Shown here: one piece after another, positions 45,898-57,691 of the stretch | Numbering within the stretch: the stretch's first letter is position 1 | Layout of the letters: every line of letters begins with the position of its first letter | Origin: Kuschelorhynchus macadamiae | Taxonomy: Eukaryota; Arthropoda; Insecta; Coleoptera; Curculionidae | Direction: 5' to 3' | DNA: 64,000 nucleotides | Assembly (NCBI GenBank): GCA_030620095.1 | Contig: JAUTXW010005180.1 | Location: forward strand, 1,158,501-1,222,500 | Translations under genes and position numbers: made by a program | Notes under the pieces: model-generated | Databases searched by the model: none | What the model saw: only the letters and a program-made list of their open reading frames with translations | What the model was told of the DNA's origin: nothing

Positions 45898-48600
45898 GTA
45901 GGGTGGTGTGTCAAAAACATGTGGAATATTAAAGTTACAGTTTTTTAAATAGAATTTTATTGCATTTTGAAGTCTGAAATAAAACTTCGATTAAAAAAAA
46001 TACGAAAATTACTAAAAAATTATTGCATATTGGTATGCAGAACCCTAAATTGCAATGGAAAGCGCAGTTTATTACAATTCAGCTTTAATTAAAATGGTTT
46101 GCTGGTTTGAAACTATGGTTTTCCAAATGTTCTTTTTTATAAATAATATAAACTTTATACAGGGTGAGGCAAACTCGATGCTCATGCTCATTGGGATCTC
46201 GCAGAAAGATAAGAGGGAAAGAAAAGTTTAAAAAGCGACAAAGTTATGTATTGTAGCACTTACGCATTCTAGGTGTCACTGCTAGAAAATTTTACTTGGA
46301 TTTTAAAAACGGCGAGAACAAAAAAATCGATAATTTTTAAACGCTAATAAATTTTTAATGACTATATTTGAGACGTTGGATAATCAATACTTTCATTGCA
46401 CATTTCACATCCTTTACAAAATGGCATTTTCTAAAGCTTTTGATCTTACAAACTAGTAATTTATGAGTTTTGTATAAATGGCAATGAGCTAATAACTGAG
46501 AATATCAAGGCATTATTGCAATACTTAACAATTTATTCCAAGCATTTGGGGTAGTAAACTACTGGGTGTAAAATATTCAAAAAAACTAAGTTTGTATTTA
46601 AAAAAATAGGTTGTTAATGGGCCCAATAATTTAGGGTTTAATAACAAAAAGTATATTTTTACATTCGCAGTTTCTTGGACTATACTAAATATCGCAAAAT
46701 ATTTTTTATATTAGTATATGTTACAACTTTCACATTTTTATTCAAACTCTACAATATACATACATTTAATTTTTTTTTAATAACTACTAACAAAAAGATA
46801 TACATATGTAATTAAGTAAACTATTTTTTAATAAATACTTAGAATTAATAATGTTTTAAAAATTAAATTTTGAATTAAAAAAATTCGGTTTTAAGCAATA
46901 ATCACAATTGCTCCGTTTTTGTTTAATAACTGCATTCAATTAAAAAATCGTCTAAGCTTTTAAATCGCATTTTCAAAAATTATAAGAAAAGAAAAAATAC
47001 CCTTGACAGAATTTAGGAGATAAAGGTCTTGTTAAAGAAAATAAATCAGATATTAAAACTGTTTGCAATTAGTTATGTTTCTTATAGCTCATGTATTAAA
47101 TAGATGTAGTAAATAACGGAATTTGTTTAAAAATTCGTGTCAAATATACTACCTTTGTTCTATTCGTATATACCATATAAGTTCAGATTTCACAAAAATT
47201 TTAATAAAATAAAAAGTTTGTTGTAGAGTTGAATTAAAAAAAAATGCACTTTCAATTGAAATTTAGTGTTTTGCATAACTAAATGCAATAGTTTTTTAGC
47301 AATTTTCGTATTTATTTTTTAGTAAGTGTAGGTATGGCGTCATTAGCTATAAGCAACCCAAGGACAATTTAATATTTATAAAGATCTTCAGGATACTTAT
47401 AAAACCTTTCCATAAACCTTCTCATAAAACCTTTTTAAGTTTAAAGGAAGTCTTTAGGTATGGTGGTTAAGCTAAAAAGGCCTTATCTTAACTCAATGCC
47501 CTTAAGAACTCTAGCCTTAGGGGATTCATAAAACCATTCTTAAGAATACTTATTCTTTCTTTAATTTACACTTATCCCTTCTATATACAATATCTCAAAA
47601 GTTTTAATGTATTTAAGATTTATCTAGCTGAACTCAAAAACTCTTAAGGATGATTAGTGAATTCTAATATTGCAGAAACGAAGTGGTAATTTTGATAAAC
47701 AAAAGAAAAACGGTAGATACTGGGTTATAATAATGTCGTAAAAGAATTATATCACGATTTTTTCTGGGCATCGAAATTTATCGTAAATACCTATATTTAA
47801 GGAATATAGAAATACTAAAAATAACTGGACATGTTGAAAGTTTTAGTTTTACCGGAACTGTTCTTTTTCATAATGAATGTTTATTTAAGCTAAGATAAGT
47901 TACAAAGTCATTTGCGATACTTTTTTAATAATATTTACATGTACTTTCCCATTTCTATTTGGTTTCAACTTTTGCTATCATATCATATCCTTCTTTTTGA
48001 GTAAGGTACTTTATCTATACCAAAATAAATCCATTTTAAAACCTATTACTCTCATTTGAGACGTACTATTTTGCCGACGAACACCCAACATTTTACCTTG
48101 TCATGTCCATGTAAGATCTTTGTTGCTGAACGTGATGTCATATTTCTAGATTGGAAGGGACATATTCGGTTAAATAATGTAGAAATTTATTTTACAATAA
48201 AAATCCGTGGCGTACCTGAAACCTAGACTGCATCATAAAACCGTGATCTTAAAATAATAAAATGTATGGCTAATAAGTTCTTTGAATAAGATTCTGAATG
48301 TTTATTCAGGAAAATCTGTTAATAATAAAATATTTATCAAGTGTGTTTACAAGCTGTTTATTTTCTAAAAGGAACGTTTAATTAGACGTCTTAAAACCCA
48401 TAGCAGCAATACATTTATGAAGTGGGTTTATAGGGTTATTATTTCTTAAGATGTATTTTATTAACTTATGAAGTTCATTTACAAGGCATTTATATACTAA
48501 GTCTTACTTATTAGATATACTTATGAGAATATTTATGAACTCTCTAGTATACGCGTAAATAAGCAATAGCGGGGATTATAGGGCTACTTGGCAACGGCGC
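45898..48600. other. intron sequence, no gene seen
   Basis: TATACAGGGTGAGGCAAAC at about 46156 looks like the start of a mariner-type or derived nonautonomous element; its other end was not found. Between 47380 and 48540 there are repeated TTCATAAAACC/TTATGAA-type words without clear boundaries. Confidence 0.4.
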
Positions 48601-48655
48601 AGTCAACCAAGTGTGACCACATTTACCTATAAATAGTCTAGGTTAGGATAAGTTA

Positions 48656-48682
48656 CTGATGATGCTAACTTGGTTAGCGAAA
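48656..48682 (+). ncRNA. orphan hammerhead-like motif
   Basis: CTGATGA (48656-48662), one T, a perfect 6-bp stem GCTAAC (48664-48669) / GTTAGC (48673-48678) with a 3-nt loop, then GAAA (48679-48682) and CGCGG. It has the same order and the same single extra nucleotide as the PLE terminal motif. No element ends or coding remnants are recognised around it. Confidence 0.4.
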
Positions 48683-50619
48683 CGCGGTCCAAACCGTAAG
48701 AAGTTGTGGTGTAGTGTGGTTAGAACTCTTGTATTTTGATCTCTCATCACAGGTTAGAATAGGAACAGGTCGAATATTTAGAAGTCTCCATTACTAAGCC
48801 TACAAGACTAGAAGCAACAGAAACTTATAAGTGAATTTAGCAGAGCGGAATGGAAACAATCTAAACAACCGAATGTCGAAATTTAATATGGTAAAATAGG
48901 TATATTCCGAGAGAAGTGAAAAGGTATGTATGAAAGTAAGAGATTAAATCAGTTGCCTGGCAGTCAAATTTGCAGCATTGAAAAGTATAAACAAAGCTAT
49001 AGATATTCGATTTAAATGAAGATCTGAGGGAATATCTGAATATGACAGATAGATTAGAAGATTAAGGACAGAGTCAACGCATAACAAACTGTATTAGAAA
49101 AAACAGACTAATGAGAGTGGTTGCATATACTAGGTGGAACATTTAACTGAAATAGATTCTATAACCCGGAAACTTTTGGGAATTTGTTTTACCCGTCAAA
49201 TTAATTCTTCCAGATTTTTTGGTAATGTCGATTTCGATATTGTTTAATTTGAAATATAACAATGAGGCAAAAAGTGTACACAAATTAAGGCTTCTCAATG
49301 TATAGAATATATTTTTTGACAAGGAACATTTTTTATGAAAAATAACTTTCTCTTAAAAATTCGATTTTTGGTCAGTAAACAGGTAAAAATAAAGTCATCC
49401 CAGCCGAATCTTGCTGATACATGAGCTTAAAGCTGATATTTTATACGCTACTAAGCTTTTCTAAAATAAAGCTCCTCAGAGGACTATATTTCGAAAACGG
49501 TTAGTACAATTTCACTGGAGCTGGTGTTTCCATAAGGTATTATAGTACTGCTGATTACTACACCCCTCTGTTTTTCGATCAAGATGTGAATTTTAGAGAT
49601 AACTATTTATAGAGGATTACGTTTCTGTCGGGTTGCCTATCAAAATATGGCTGCAAGTACTTTAAATTAAAATTGGATTAATATCACTTTTTTGAACAAT
49701 CTCTTTCACTTGGTTGTAAGATAAGTCATAATTCGTTTTAAAGAGAGATGTAGAGAACTTGAAAAGTTTGGTCTGCCGTTTCTCACTTGACAATCAGTTG
49801 TAAACAGGCATTAGCTTGCTAATTTTTTTACGTTCATAACGTATCTACACGATGAGATACGGTTGCCTATGTAAAAGTGCCCGCTAACTGTTAAAGATAA
49901 ATAACAGCGAAAAAGCGCCACACCGTTCATCAGACAAGGATGCAGTGTGCCAGCTTTGCGTCATTTTAAAACTATCGCCTAAACGTCGATAGATAGAGTA
50001 CTCAACTAGCTAGTACTACTTTTATTCCAACCTGTTCTTACGGCATTGTTTTAATACTGAAATACAAGATTATTCTCAAAAATGCTTTAACGAATCAGAG
50101 CAATGCATTTTTATATACAACCAAAAGACCAGACTAAAGAAATAAATTGGGCTGGCAAAGGACAGAGAGAGCTTTTGAATCTTGAAGTTGCCGACTAACG
50201 AACTTAAAGATAAAAATCTGTAATCACCTTAAATTAAAGAGGAAATAAAGTAAAAAAGAAGAACAGAAAATAAAGATAAATATTCACAATTTTGTTTAAA
50301 GTACATGTTTTTGAAAAGATGGATTGTTTTATCTTAGAAATCTTAATTACATGACAAGATATTCCGACATCGAGAAACATGACGAACGATGTCCGAAGAT
50401 TGAAATAGTACAAAACAAATTTGTAAATTTAGATTATATGTTTAGCTCCTGAAGCCAGCTAGGGGTTTTTGGGTAATTATTTAGTTACAGTTACCATCGC
50501 TATATAGTATACGCTATCAAATTTACAATGTTATACACACAGTTTTCACCTTCTTTTTTATTTCTTTTAGTAATTTAAAGAAAGAAAACGATTGAATACA
50601 TAATTAAAATATAAAATTT
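48683..50619. other. intron sequence, no gene seen
   Basis: No recognisable coding or repeat structure. Confidence 0.5.
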
Positions 50620-50920
50620 TTTCTCCAGGATGCCATTTTGTTCCGCCATATTGGATTTTTACCAAAATGTAACCGTTTCATCCCCTTATGACTCTTCATT
50701 GGTGATCAACATTTGAAGTCAATCTGGTATGAGTGATTTTTGAGCTATGCCGCGTACAGTCAGACCCATATCGACAGACTGATCGACCGACCAACGGAAT
50801 TGAAAATACATGTTTTTTGGTATCTAGGGACTCTAAAACGTGAAAATCTATAAAAATGTGATAGGGTGATTTTTTTATTATTACAATATTTCCCTTTTAC
50901 GAGCGAAGTAATAATTTAAA
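50620..50920. repeat. GCCATTTTGTT dispersed repeat, single-subunit copy
   Basis: GATGCCATTTTGTTCCGCCA, ATTGGATTTTTACCAAAATG, a GACAGACTGATCGACCGACC tail, GGTATCTAGGGACTCTAAAA and CCCTTTTACGAGCGAAGTA. Only the terminal subunit plus tail is present. Confidence 0.8.
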
Positions 50921-52502
50921 TGAAAACGTTTGCAAAGCTCTGGTACATACTTCATAACCATAATAATAAATATTTGACGGTGAACGGTGTCGGCACTAAT
51001 ACGTTACTGATAAATCGACCTTTATGTGTAAATTCTATTCAAACTTTATTTTTATAACACATATTTTAAATATATCCAAGAAAACATTTTGTATTAATAT
51101 AAGAATCTCTTCCAATATAGCTTCGTTAATTACATTTTACGAACACTAAATTGCTACAAAAGAGGACGAATAACGTTAAGCTTTATAAGAATATTCAGTT
51201 TCAATAGACTAAGATGAGGTGATTCAGTTAGTTAATTTATAGAATAATAAAAAGGATTATAGGAAGTAAATTATGATAGTTTTTAATTAGTTCAAATACC
51301 CTTCTCTGAGCTTCGATTTAAGGATTAGAACATTTACAGTTTCTGAACTAAATTTTACTTCAGTTTAGATTCACTCGATTTCAAAAGTCTTGTTTGGTCA
51401 TAAAAAGGAAATGGCAGTAGCAAAGTTTAATTGAACGCTTCTCAACGCCCCGCTATAAAAGAAAGAACTTCCTTCTAATTCCCTTTTAATTAACTTTCTT
51501 AGGCAGATAAAACAGAATTAAAGCTTATCAGTTTTATTACATTCAAGAACTCTTAGACTTTTAGTAACAAATAATCTTATTATAGTTTAGGTTCAAAATC
51601 ATATTGATAGAAAATATTTAGATAGGTAGAAATTTGTGCGGCAGTTGATTGACAATATTTAAAGCTACTTGAAAAAAAAACTCTATTTCGCAACTGGCAC
51701 TATGTAACGAAAATAAGATGAATGCTATCCTTGTGAACACGTTCAGAGAAATTAATGCAAGATGAAGAATACCTTTTTGCAAATGTAAACAAAGTTCGTT
51801 TTAATAATGAAATTGGCCTTAGTTTTCTTGATCTTGAAAAACTGTGCTTTTTAGTGATTCGACTTGTAACGAATTTTCTAACTTACAATTTAACAAAGTA
51901 CAGCAAAAGTTGACTGCTACATTTAACTGTCTTAAAATATTATCCTAGATGAAATATTCACACAACTAGCTAGAACATTTACAAACGGAAGATAATCCCA
52001 ATATTCATTTTTGACTTTTTATTTAATTTTATTACTTTAAATTATTATGCTCCTAGACGACACGACGTTAGAAGAGTGCCTTTCCAAATAGTTTAAAAAT
52101 GCATGTACAATTTACACCCAAAGAAGACATAAACTAATATATATAATGCATTACGCATTCGCCAAAGAGCAGATTTTCTTACTCTGCCATAGATATAAAT
52201 TATTTAAACTCCATGGCGATACAGCAGATTTTGTTACTCTTACAGTTCATCAAGTTTCATGGCAAAATTGATTGCTTGAAACCTAAAAGCCCTTTCCTTA
52301 ATGGATTGAAAGTTTTCTTTTAAATCAAAATATTTTGATATAGTTCATTGGGCTGCAGCACACATGAACCATTTTAATATTCACCACAGTAGCCAATAAA
52401 GTTAGAGTTGAGCCAGTGTATATCTGACGAAACGGGGATCCCAATATTTGTAAATAGTATATAATAAATCTTATTAAATTGGTTTTGTCTACATTTACTT
52501 TA
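50921..52502. other. intron sequence, no gene seen
   Basis: Nothing recognised. The 67-codon minus-strand frame at 52325-52528 overlaps a transposon end and is not supported. Confidence 0.5.
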
Positions 52503-52510
52503 TATACTAC
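52503..52510. repeat. 8-bp target-site duplication, hAT element B, left
   Basis: TATACTAC, identical to 54642-54649. Confidence 0.9.
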
Positions 52511-54641
52511 CAGGGACGTGCACTCCATGGAAGCAAGGGAAACAGTGATTCCCCTAAAAAAATTACAAAATATTATCTTCTAACATGTAATTTTTAAAAC
52601 AGGAAACAATTATTTTAGTTTATATTAAAAATGCTAACACATTATCTCAATTATCAAGTCCATAACAAAAGCGGCCTTGACTTCCACAGAGCCGCAGTAG
52701 AAAATTGAATAGAACCTATACTCTGTCGCAAGCTTCACTGCAGCCAAGTCATATGATATGCCTGTCCTATATGCTTGATTTCGTTTTTCGTGTGCATCGA
52801 GAGATTATTGATCTTTGCACCGGTTGTTTGAAATTTTTTTTTACATAAACATTACCAACAATCTAAATGGTTAACAGGGTGTGAAAATATAAGTAAATTA
52901 TTTTGTTGGCTATGTTTACTTTTTAACAATGAAAAATATATATGGAATAAAACTGGTTTTTCCGATTTAACTTAAAGCTGTAACGAGACATATTAAGAAA
53001 ACATCTTTGGCAAAACAAGAATTGATCACGCCCTTAATAATTTGGAAATTAGTCACCGTCAACATAATGAATCAGTCGATAAAAGTAGACATATATTAAG
53101 AAGACTTATCAATGTTGTCTGTTTTCTCGGACAGCACGAATTGGGATTTAGAGGCGATGACAAAACAAGGGTTTGTTTAAATAAAGGACATTTTCAGGAT
53201 TTACTTAGTTTAATGGCTAAATATGATGATTGGTTTAAAAATCATTTAGAGCAGTCTAACGTTTTTCACGAAACGTCGAATCGAATCCAGAATGATTTAA
53301 TTTCCGCTGTTGCAACCATTATTTTAAAAAGAATTAAGCAGGAGATTGGCGAAGCGTGGTTCATTGCTATTGTTCTGGACGAAACAACTGATCAATAATT
53401 TTACCCAATTATCTATAGTAATACGCTGCGTTAAAATAGACAGAAGTATTCAAATATTTTTAGGTTTTAAGAATGTGTCCGAAAATCGTAGTTTAAATAG
53501 TTTATAACGTTACCTACCAAAGAAATTAATGGAAGGAAAAAATTGCTCAAAGCTTTGATGGAGCTGCAGTGAAGGCAGGACAGTTAGGGGGCTGGAAGCT
53601 TAATTCCGAGCAACTTTCCCAAGTGCTCTATTGGTCCATTGTTTTACTCATAAATTAAATTTAGTTTTATCCGAGTCCATCAATCACATTAAACAACGTA
53701 AAGTATTTTTCGTTACTTGAAATGGCATGGCTGCTTTGTTTCCGAGTCAGCAAAACGTATACAAGCAGTTGACTCAATTGTCCACAAACGAGTTCCCAAA
53801 GTAGCTCCTACTAGGTGGAACTACAATGGAATACTTGTGTTAACAGTCTCTGAAAATCGTGAATCACTGATTGAACTATTTGAGAAAATATTAGAAAATA
53901 ATGAAACGTGGGACTCAGAAGCAATAAACAGTACGAAGGAGTTCTTGGACTGTTTGAAACGAGATTTTGATTTAAATTATTTGTTGAACATATTTTCATA
54001 TATCCATTCTCGGACAATGTTTTTATTACAAACTAAGGCAAATGACATGACATTTTGCTTAAAAAAAAGTGGAAGATTTTAAGTCCATGTTAAGCCAAAA
54101 AAGAGATGAGTGACCTATTTTGGGAGAAAATAATGTCTTTAAATGTAGAGCCACAAGAAAAGCGTCTTCAAAAAGACATGGTGGGAGATTTTAAAACATC
54201 ATACAGACGCCTTTTTTATGAAATAATCGATCAAATTTAGCAACAAATAAACTATTGATTTAATGGATTGAATGATCAAAAATAACGCTAAAGACTACTG
54301 CAATTTGTGAAAAACCTGCACCGAAGTGTCGAAATTGTGTGAGTTAGTATTGACAATACCTATCACAAGTTCATCTGTAGAAAACAAATTTTTCAACACT
54401 TAAATGTATAAAAAATTTCTTGAGAAATTTCACGGGGCAGGAGATACTTTTGCATATATCGCTGTTGTCCATTGAAAATAAAGTTCTCCAAAACATTTTG
54501 GAGCATCGACGTTTTTATGATGACGTCATTGACGAATTTACAAAAAGTGATCGAAGAATCGAATTTACAAATAGAATACATTACAAATAGGTAAGTTTCT
54601 AAAAACTGCTTCCCTCACTTAATATTTCACTGCACGCCCCT
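52511..54641 (+). mobile_element. hAT transposon B (ZMYM1/DUF4371-like)
   Basis: 2131-bp element with exact 8-bp flanking duplications. Inverted ends: the left starts CAGGGACGTGCACTCC and the right, as reverse complement, CAGGGGCGTGCAGTG; both continue within 30 bp into an AAG(C/T)(A/G)AGGGAA word. The plus-strand transposase is decayed. It is a different hAT group from element A. Confidence 0.92.
52920..54590 (+). pseudogene. hAT transposase, decayed (element B)
   Basis: 53042-53398 encodes LRRLINVVCFLGQHELGFRG, LNKGHFQDLLSLMAKYD, SNRIQNDLISAVATIIL and VLDETTDQ, a DUF4371 domain with the first catalytic Asp (DETTD). Frames with stops then give QSFDGAAVKAGQLGG (second Asp region). 53717-54082 carries RVPKVAPTRWNYNG (the conserved RW) and further helices. 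The C-terminal dimerisation part reads STLKCIKNFLRN, ISLLSIENKVLQN and FYDDVIDEFTKSDRRIEF, ending TAG near 54590. Stops and frameshifts near 53400, 53700 and 54080-54350 inactivate it. Confidence 0.85.
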
Positions 54642-54649
54642 GTATACTA
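54642..54649. repeat. 8-bp target-site duplication, hAT element B, right
   Basis: TATACTAC, identical to 52503-52510. Confidence 0.9.
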
Positions 54650-55972
54650 CGAAGCTCATTTTACTAAATAAAAAAACAAATAAGGTTACTGTCGTAAATA
54701 AAACTCTACTTCTACGGGTCCTAGTTGTAACTTGATAAATAAAATAGCACATAACTAGCCTTCGGAGGCAAGATATAAAGGACATAAAGAAGTATGTTGG
54801 AAATAGCTTAGCATTTAGAGATGGAGGGCTTCCTTAATATCAATTAGACAATTCTGGTTGTACGGGTTTCCAAAAGGGGACTTCGAGACGGATGGGTATT
54901 TTACAAAATAAACATCCTAACTGTATAAAGGCACTACTGCATTTACAGCGACATAAGAAAAAACAGGGTATCTTTTGCAGAATAGCAACAGAAAGATGCA
55001 GGACTTAAAATTTTGAAATCATTATAGAAATTATAATTCGATGCGTATTAAAATAAATATATAAAACTCGCAAAACCGATTAATATATAATCTTCAGAAT
55101 TGGAATTCACAGCAACTAAGTAAATATGATTGTATGAGCACTGTTAGGAACAGTCGCATTTTGCACTCTAAATTAGACGGCAATTTAAAGCATATGCCCC
55201 AAATTTAACATATACATTTGGTATAATTGTCAAGTAGACTGATTTAAAATAATTTTAGTTGGCATATATCTTGATCGATGTCACGACAACTAGCAAAACT
55301 CTTTCTTTCATCGCAAAAGCACTCTTTTGCTGGCAGTTTGAATGTTTTTCTTACGTCACGAGTTAAACCCAAACATAAATATTGTGCACATGCCTGCCAT
55401 CAGCAAGATATTAGCATTTGATTCTAAACAAAGACGGAGGTATTAGTCATTATTTCTTCCTACATTCTGCTGTAGTTTAGCTAGGGAACCCAACATCATT
55501 TTACTTTGTTGTTGTTGTTACTTGTTCCTTGTAACCTCAGTGAACTTATCGTGCAGCTCATCCCGTAATTAGAAAACATCTAAGCCATTTCCAGCAAACT
55601 ATATTTGTTTACAATAGGCCAATACAATGAGCTCTTTTAATATTCTTTTAGAAAGATTCCCTATATTTAGAGCGAAATACATTTCTTAATTTAGAACTTT
55701 GATCTCTTGAGCGCGTGACGTCAGAAGTTCCTATAATGTAATTATACATACCGTGGAGGTCTAGAGCTAATAGGAAAAGGAACAAAGGAAGATTTTTAAA
55801 AGATGCCGATCGATATTGATATGATGCTGCACTCTAAAATTACTAGACCGGTAAATATTACAATAAGTTTTACCAAGATGCAACTGTCTAACTTCTAACT
55901 CCCTGGTTATGAAGCTAGTGACCAGAAGATATGACATATGGCTTGAGTGATAGGTGAGATCAAGTTATAAAA
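54650..55972. other. intron sequence, no gene seen
   Basis: No coding or repeat structure recognised. Confidence 0.5.
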
Positions 55973-55980
55973 TATATGCC

Positions 55981-56162
55981 CAGGTACGTAGCCAAAAATT
56001 CGGTTCAGGGGGGTCGAAACTATAAATTCATTTCGGGGGGGGGGGGGAGGGTTCAAACATTCATATCTCAGGCAAATTAGGAAGAAGCATTCCTATATCA
56101 AAAGATTTTTAGAGTTTCGGTGGGGTTTAGACCCCCAGGACCCCTCCCTGGCTACGTGCTTG
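55981..56162. mobile_element. 182-bp hAT-like MITE
   Basis: Ends are inverted: the left is CAGGTACGTAGCCA and the right, as reverse complement, CAAGCACGTAGCCA. Flanking 8-mers TATATGCC (55973-55980) and CATATGCC (56163-56170) differ at one base, consistent with an 8-bp target duplication. The interior holds a run of about 13 G residues and CCCCCAGGACCCCTCCCTGG. No coding sequence. A related decayed sequence may lie near 58160-58205 (CCCTCCCCCCATAAAA, CTGGCTACTCC). Confidence 0.75.
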
Positions 56163-56170
56163 CATATGCC

Positions 56171-57522
56171 TATTGATACCACATGCAAATTTAATTTAAT
56201 ACGCTTTACGACATTTTCTAAAAAATAACCAAATGACAACTGTAAAGGAAAAAATTAGCATCGACATATTATAATAAACACCGCATATAATATAATTTTT
56301 CCTAAACGGGTAATCTTTAAACAAAACTGGGAAAATTGACAAAATCCCTATCATAAGATGCAGTGTATTCCTATTGACTCCACTTATGTATTGGAAGCTA
56401 GAATGTTCTGTGTTTTTATAACATACCACCTCTTATGTTAGGGTTTTTGTCAATTTTCTCAGCTGCCTTTAACGATGAATATATCAAACTTGGTATGTTT
56501 CAGATTAGTAAGAAGAAACCTATATAACGAGAAAATATTATAAGAGGTTTTTTACTTGTTAATATAAGATGACGCTTACTAAAAAATTGTCTTTTTGTCA
56601 TATTTTCGCAAATCCTGCCGGTTCAGAAAAAACTATAAAAATATTGTATTTAATTTGATGTCTTTAAAGTTAAGCTTCTAGACCCTTTTTTAAATATAAT
56701 CAGACAACCTGTACACTCAACTGGATACTCAATATGGACTAAAAGATTCTGAGTTTGAAGGTCAAAAATATGTCAATAAGAAAAGCCAAGAACTATACGG
56801 CAATTAAAATTTTAATCTCGAAAATTAAACTGTTTTCAAAAAACTTTGCGGATTTGAGCAAACAATTATTGGAGAATGGTATAAATAATAAAAATAAAAT
56901 ATTTTACAAGTAAATCATGTTTTGAATAATTTTGTTAGAGCAGAGTTAATTTAAAGTCTAAACTTAAATCTAGCGCTAACCAAAGTTTAATAGCAAAGTG
57001 AGTTTAACCTTAAAATGAAGTTACATGCAATTATAAAGTAATATAATTACTGACATTATAAGTATGTCCTGTTGCACAAAATTAGTATAACAAAATAAAA
57101 TTATATTTTAGACTGTTTGGCAAACATCTTAGGAGGAATTAATTAACTTTATTTAACTTCTTCTTGTGCCTTAAACTTCTGTTCGTTATTTTCTTACGAG
57201 TCTGAAACTTGACGATCAATCAATACCCGCGTAATGAAAACTAGGGTACAGTGAATATTGTGATGATAATGTGGCTTTTATCTACTCTCTATGGTATGAT
57301 TTTGTAAAGTTAATTAACGATTTAGAACTGCCATTATAAGACATGTGGTTTTAATAAATCTTCTGCCCGCCTTTGTTTTAACTAAATTATTTTGCTATTA
57401 AATTAAATGGTAATTTAAATTTCCTTAAAGAAAATAAAAACGGAAAATAAGCAAAAATGTTACTCGAAAAAAAATGAAACATGAAGGTGTAAACAGAAAA
57501 GTAAAATAAATTTAATACTTAC
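56171..57522 (-). other. intron downstream of exon A
   Basis: Intron of the AIP3-type gene. The 77-codon minus-strand frame at 56196-56429 is hydrophobic and unrecognised; no splice or family evidence. Confidence 0.45.
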
Positions 57523-57691
57523 CGAGTGGTCTCTCCAAAGTTTTGCTCGGTGTTCTAACAACCGGAAGTGAACTTCTCTGTTTACCACCTCTTCTAAACC
57601 CTGTTGAACTCGTTTCTACTTCTGACATAATTCCTGGATCATCGTCAAACAACATGGCGTTCGATGGAGGAGGGTAACCCCGAAGATGACC
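57523..57691 (-). CDS. AIP3/p140Cap (SRCIN1)-like protein, coding exon A
   Basis: 169-bp internal exon on the minus strand. The acceptor is CTTTTTTTAG ending at 57692 and the donor is CTCG|GTAAGTATT at 57523/57522. It reads GHLRGYPPPSNAMLFDDDPG, IMSEVETSSTGFRRGGKQRS and SLPVVRTPSKTLERPL. The last base begins a Gly codon completed by exon B, giving ERPLGLVFLQYR across the junction. The SEVET, RRGGKQRSSLPVVRTPSKT and ERPLG words immediately precede the AIP3 core in p140Cap/KIAA1217-family proteins, which fixes the order of exons A, B and C. The next intron is about 35.6 kb. Upstream exons should lie beyond the right side of the window. Confidence 0.9.

Noticed and set aside
41959..45905. 8-bp target-site duplication for the P-like element
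   Set aside because: The flanking 8-mers ATTATACG and GTAGGGTG do not match, so only the inverted termini are claimed.
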